A stretch of 40,125 bases of DNA from an uncultured Pelagibacteraceae bacterium (GTDB taxonomy: Bacteria > Pseudomonadota > Alphaproteobacteria > Pelagibacterales > Pelagibacteraceae). The stretch covers positions 1 through 40,125 of the forward strand of contig CACAMG010000005.1 of assembly GCA_902533585.1 (NCBI GenBank), read 5' to 3'. Position 1 is the stretch's first letter; the number at the start of each line of letters is the position of its first letter. The notes under the pieces are model-generated. The model saw only the letters and a program-made list of their open reading frames with translations. It did no database searches and was not told the DNA's origin. This document shows, piece after piece, positions 39,301-40,125 of the stretch. Position numbers and translations under genes: made by a program.

Positions 39301-40125
39301 TACGATTATTAATCGTAATTTTTATTTTATTTTTTTTTAATTCTAGTTTTGCAAAAGATTATTTTCGCGGCCAAGAAGTACAAGGCCAAATTGAAATAAA
39401 CAAAAAATTTAAAATCCCATTATCAAGTGGAAAGTGGATAGTTTTTGATAAAATGACCGACAGTTTTGCAAATGTTCGAGTTAAAAGCACCAGCTTTGCA
39501 CTTGTTGTTGATGGTGAAGTAATGGAGTCAATAGCAATAGGAGAATCTCAATTAGGAGGAAATTATCAAGTTTATCTGAACGATGCCATAAATGAATCAA
39601 TTTTTTTAGATGAGCACGACGGATGTTACAAAAGACCGGAATATTTCGTAGTTGAAGTATATCGTAAAGGGTCAACACATAACTGTATGGTAATAGGGCA
39701 TACTGATTTAAAAAAAGAACTCTACAATCCTGATAATAGTTCGACAAGAATCTATTCAGCAAGAGAAAGAAAATGGTTGGAAGACAATAATATTAAGTAT
39801 CCTTTAATAGCTTTGGTTAGTGCCCACAGTCATTTTTCAAGATTAGTTGGTCAAGACTGGTATGTAATTTCATTTTTAATGAATCCAAAAGTACTAAATG
39901 CACCAGAAATTATCAATTTTTCAGAAGAAACTTCTGAATTTCATAAATTAAATATAGATAGATTCCCAGAGCATAAAAAAATAATGGAAAAATGGGTTTC
40001 AATATCTTCAAAACGTCATAAAGAATTTGAAAGAATGGTAAAAACTAAAAACAAACACAAATTAGACCTGGCAAAATATATTATTGAAAATGACGAAGTT
40101 ATAAAAACTAATGAATCTAATTTAG
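39297..40125 (+). CDS. exported protein of unknown function, 5' part (cut by right edge)
   Basis: Open frame from ATG 39297, overlapping the SET-gene stop by 4 bases (ATGA), to the last base without a stop; 276 codons are visible. The N-terminus is a signal peptide (MIRLLIVIF, a Phe-rich core, cleavage after NSSFA near residue 19). The mature part is mixed alpha/beta: VQGQIEINKKFKIPLSSGKW, then FALVVDGEVMESIAIGES, followed by DEHDGCYKRPEYFVVE, HSHFSRLVGQDWYVISFLMN and Lys-rich helices toward the edge (EHKKIMEKWVSISSKRHKEF). I do not recognise the family. Two cysteines (in DGCYKRP and THNCMVIG) could form a periplasmic disulfide. Confidence 0.72.
   Translation, partial: MIRLLIVIFILFFFNSSFAKDYFRGQEVQGQIEINKKFKIPLSSGKWIVFDKMTDSFANVRVKSTSFALVVDGEVMESIAIGESQLGGNYQVYLNDAINESIFLDEHDGCYKRPEYFVVEVYRKGSTHNCMVIGHTDLKKELYNPDNSSTRIYSARERKWLEDNNIKYPLIALVSAHSHFSRLVGQDWYVISFLMNPKVLNAPEIINFSEETSEFHKLNIDRFPEHKKIMEKWVSISSKRHKEFERMVKTKNKHKLDLAKYIIENDEVIKTNESNL

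Noticed and set aside
39481-39762. 93-codon minus-strand frame near the right edge
   Set aside because: It lies wholly within the plus-strand exported-protein gene that starts at 39297, which has a signal peptide and a coupled start; the antisense product has no recognisable features.
1-40125. tRNA, rRNA, CRISPR arrays, insertion sequences or riboswitches
   Set aside because: Scanning the intergenic gaps by eye gave no cloverleaf, regularly spaced repeats, transposase genes or known riboswitch cores; the gaps are mostly under 100 bases and AT-only.

Overview
This is a strongly AT-rich, gene-dense bacterial window with very short or overlapping gene boundaries, frequent TTG/GTG starts, and many nutrient-uptake systems for small marine osmolytes and sulfonates. 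Together with the protein families present (TauABC-type and ProXVW-type importers, an HpsN-like dehydrogenase, omega-amino acid:pyruvate aminotransferase with alanine dehydrogenase, DUF5872 and DUF1330 proteins) this suggests a streamlined marine alphaproteobacterium of the SAR11/Pelagibacterales type. That placement is inferred from composition and gene content; no rRNA marker is present.

Layout. 1-2907 (+): end of an inositol-catabolism gene (iolD, cut by the left edge), a Gfo/Idh/MocA dehydrogenase and a ROK sugar kinase. 2929-4493: CcdA facing a DMT/EamA exporter. 4506-6177 (-): an HD-domain oxygenase/2-oxoglutarate oxygenase pair resembling TmpB/TmpA of quaternary-ammonium phosphonate breakdown. 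6254-7051: HisN-type phosphatase. 7133-13869 (+): family-5 (peptide/oligopeptide-like) ABC importer with a fused double ATPase, ending in a secreted alpha/beta hydrolase and an AhpD-like protein. 13870-17640 (-): small proteins (SMR-like, an SDR without its catalytic Tyr, DUF5872, small membrane proteins, NTF2-like, DUF1330, an 11-cysteine mini-protein) and an ETHE1-type persulfide dioxygenase. 17724-19802 (+): 1-Cys peroxiredoxin, methyltransferase, alpha/beta hydrolase. 19892-24111 (+): glycine-betaine-type ABC importer and a LysE exporter.

24103-27325 (-): dhaK, a phosphotransacetylase-family gene and an HpsN/HisD-like dehydrogenase in one tight operon. 27370-30447 (+): secreted nuclease, epoxide hydrolase, adenine deaminase, a fossil copy of the epoxide hydrolase 3' end, and a PsiE-like membrane protein. 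30452-36183 (-): NTF2-like protein, then the operon tauA-tauB-tauC-ldh2-dhaL. 36346-40125 (+): aminotransferase, alanine dehydrogenase, SET-domain protein and a secreted protein cut by the right edge.

The most interesting system is the 24-39 kb region. A taurine/sulfonate-type importer is co-transcribed with an Ldh2-family dehydrogenase and DhaL, while DhaK, its obligate partner in known kinases, sits about 4 kb away with an HpsN-like dehydrogenase and a phosphotransacetylase. Tpa-like aminotransferase and Ald are divergent from the importer. The parts fit a C2/C3 sulfonate route (transamination, DHPS to sulfolactate to sulfopyruvate, acetyl phosphate to acetyl-CoA), but the dihydroxyacetone-kinase pair has no place in the textbook pathways. 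Two other prominent observations: all three operons that begin with a substrate-binding protein carry a stem-loop directly after that gene, and two small unlisted genes (36 and 39 codons) are visible on the minus strand near 15.7 and 16.8 kb.
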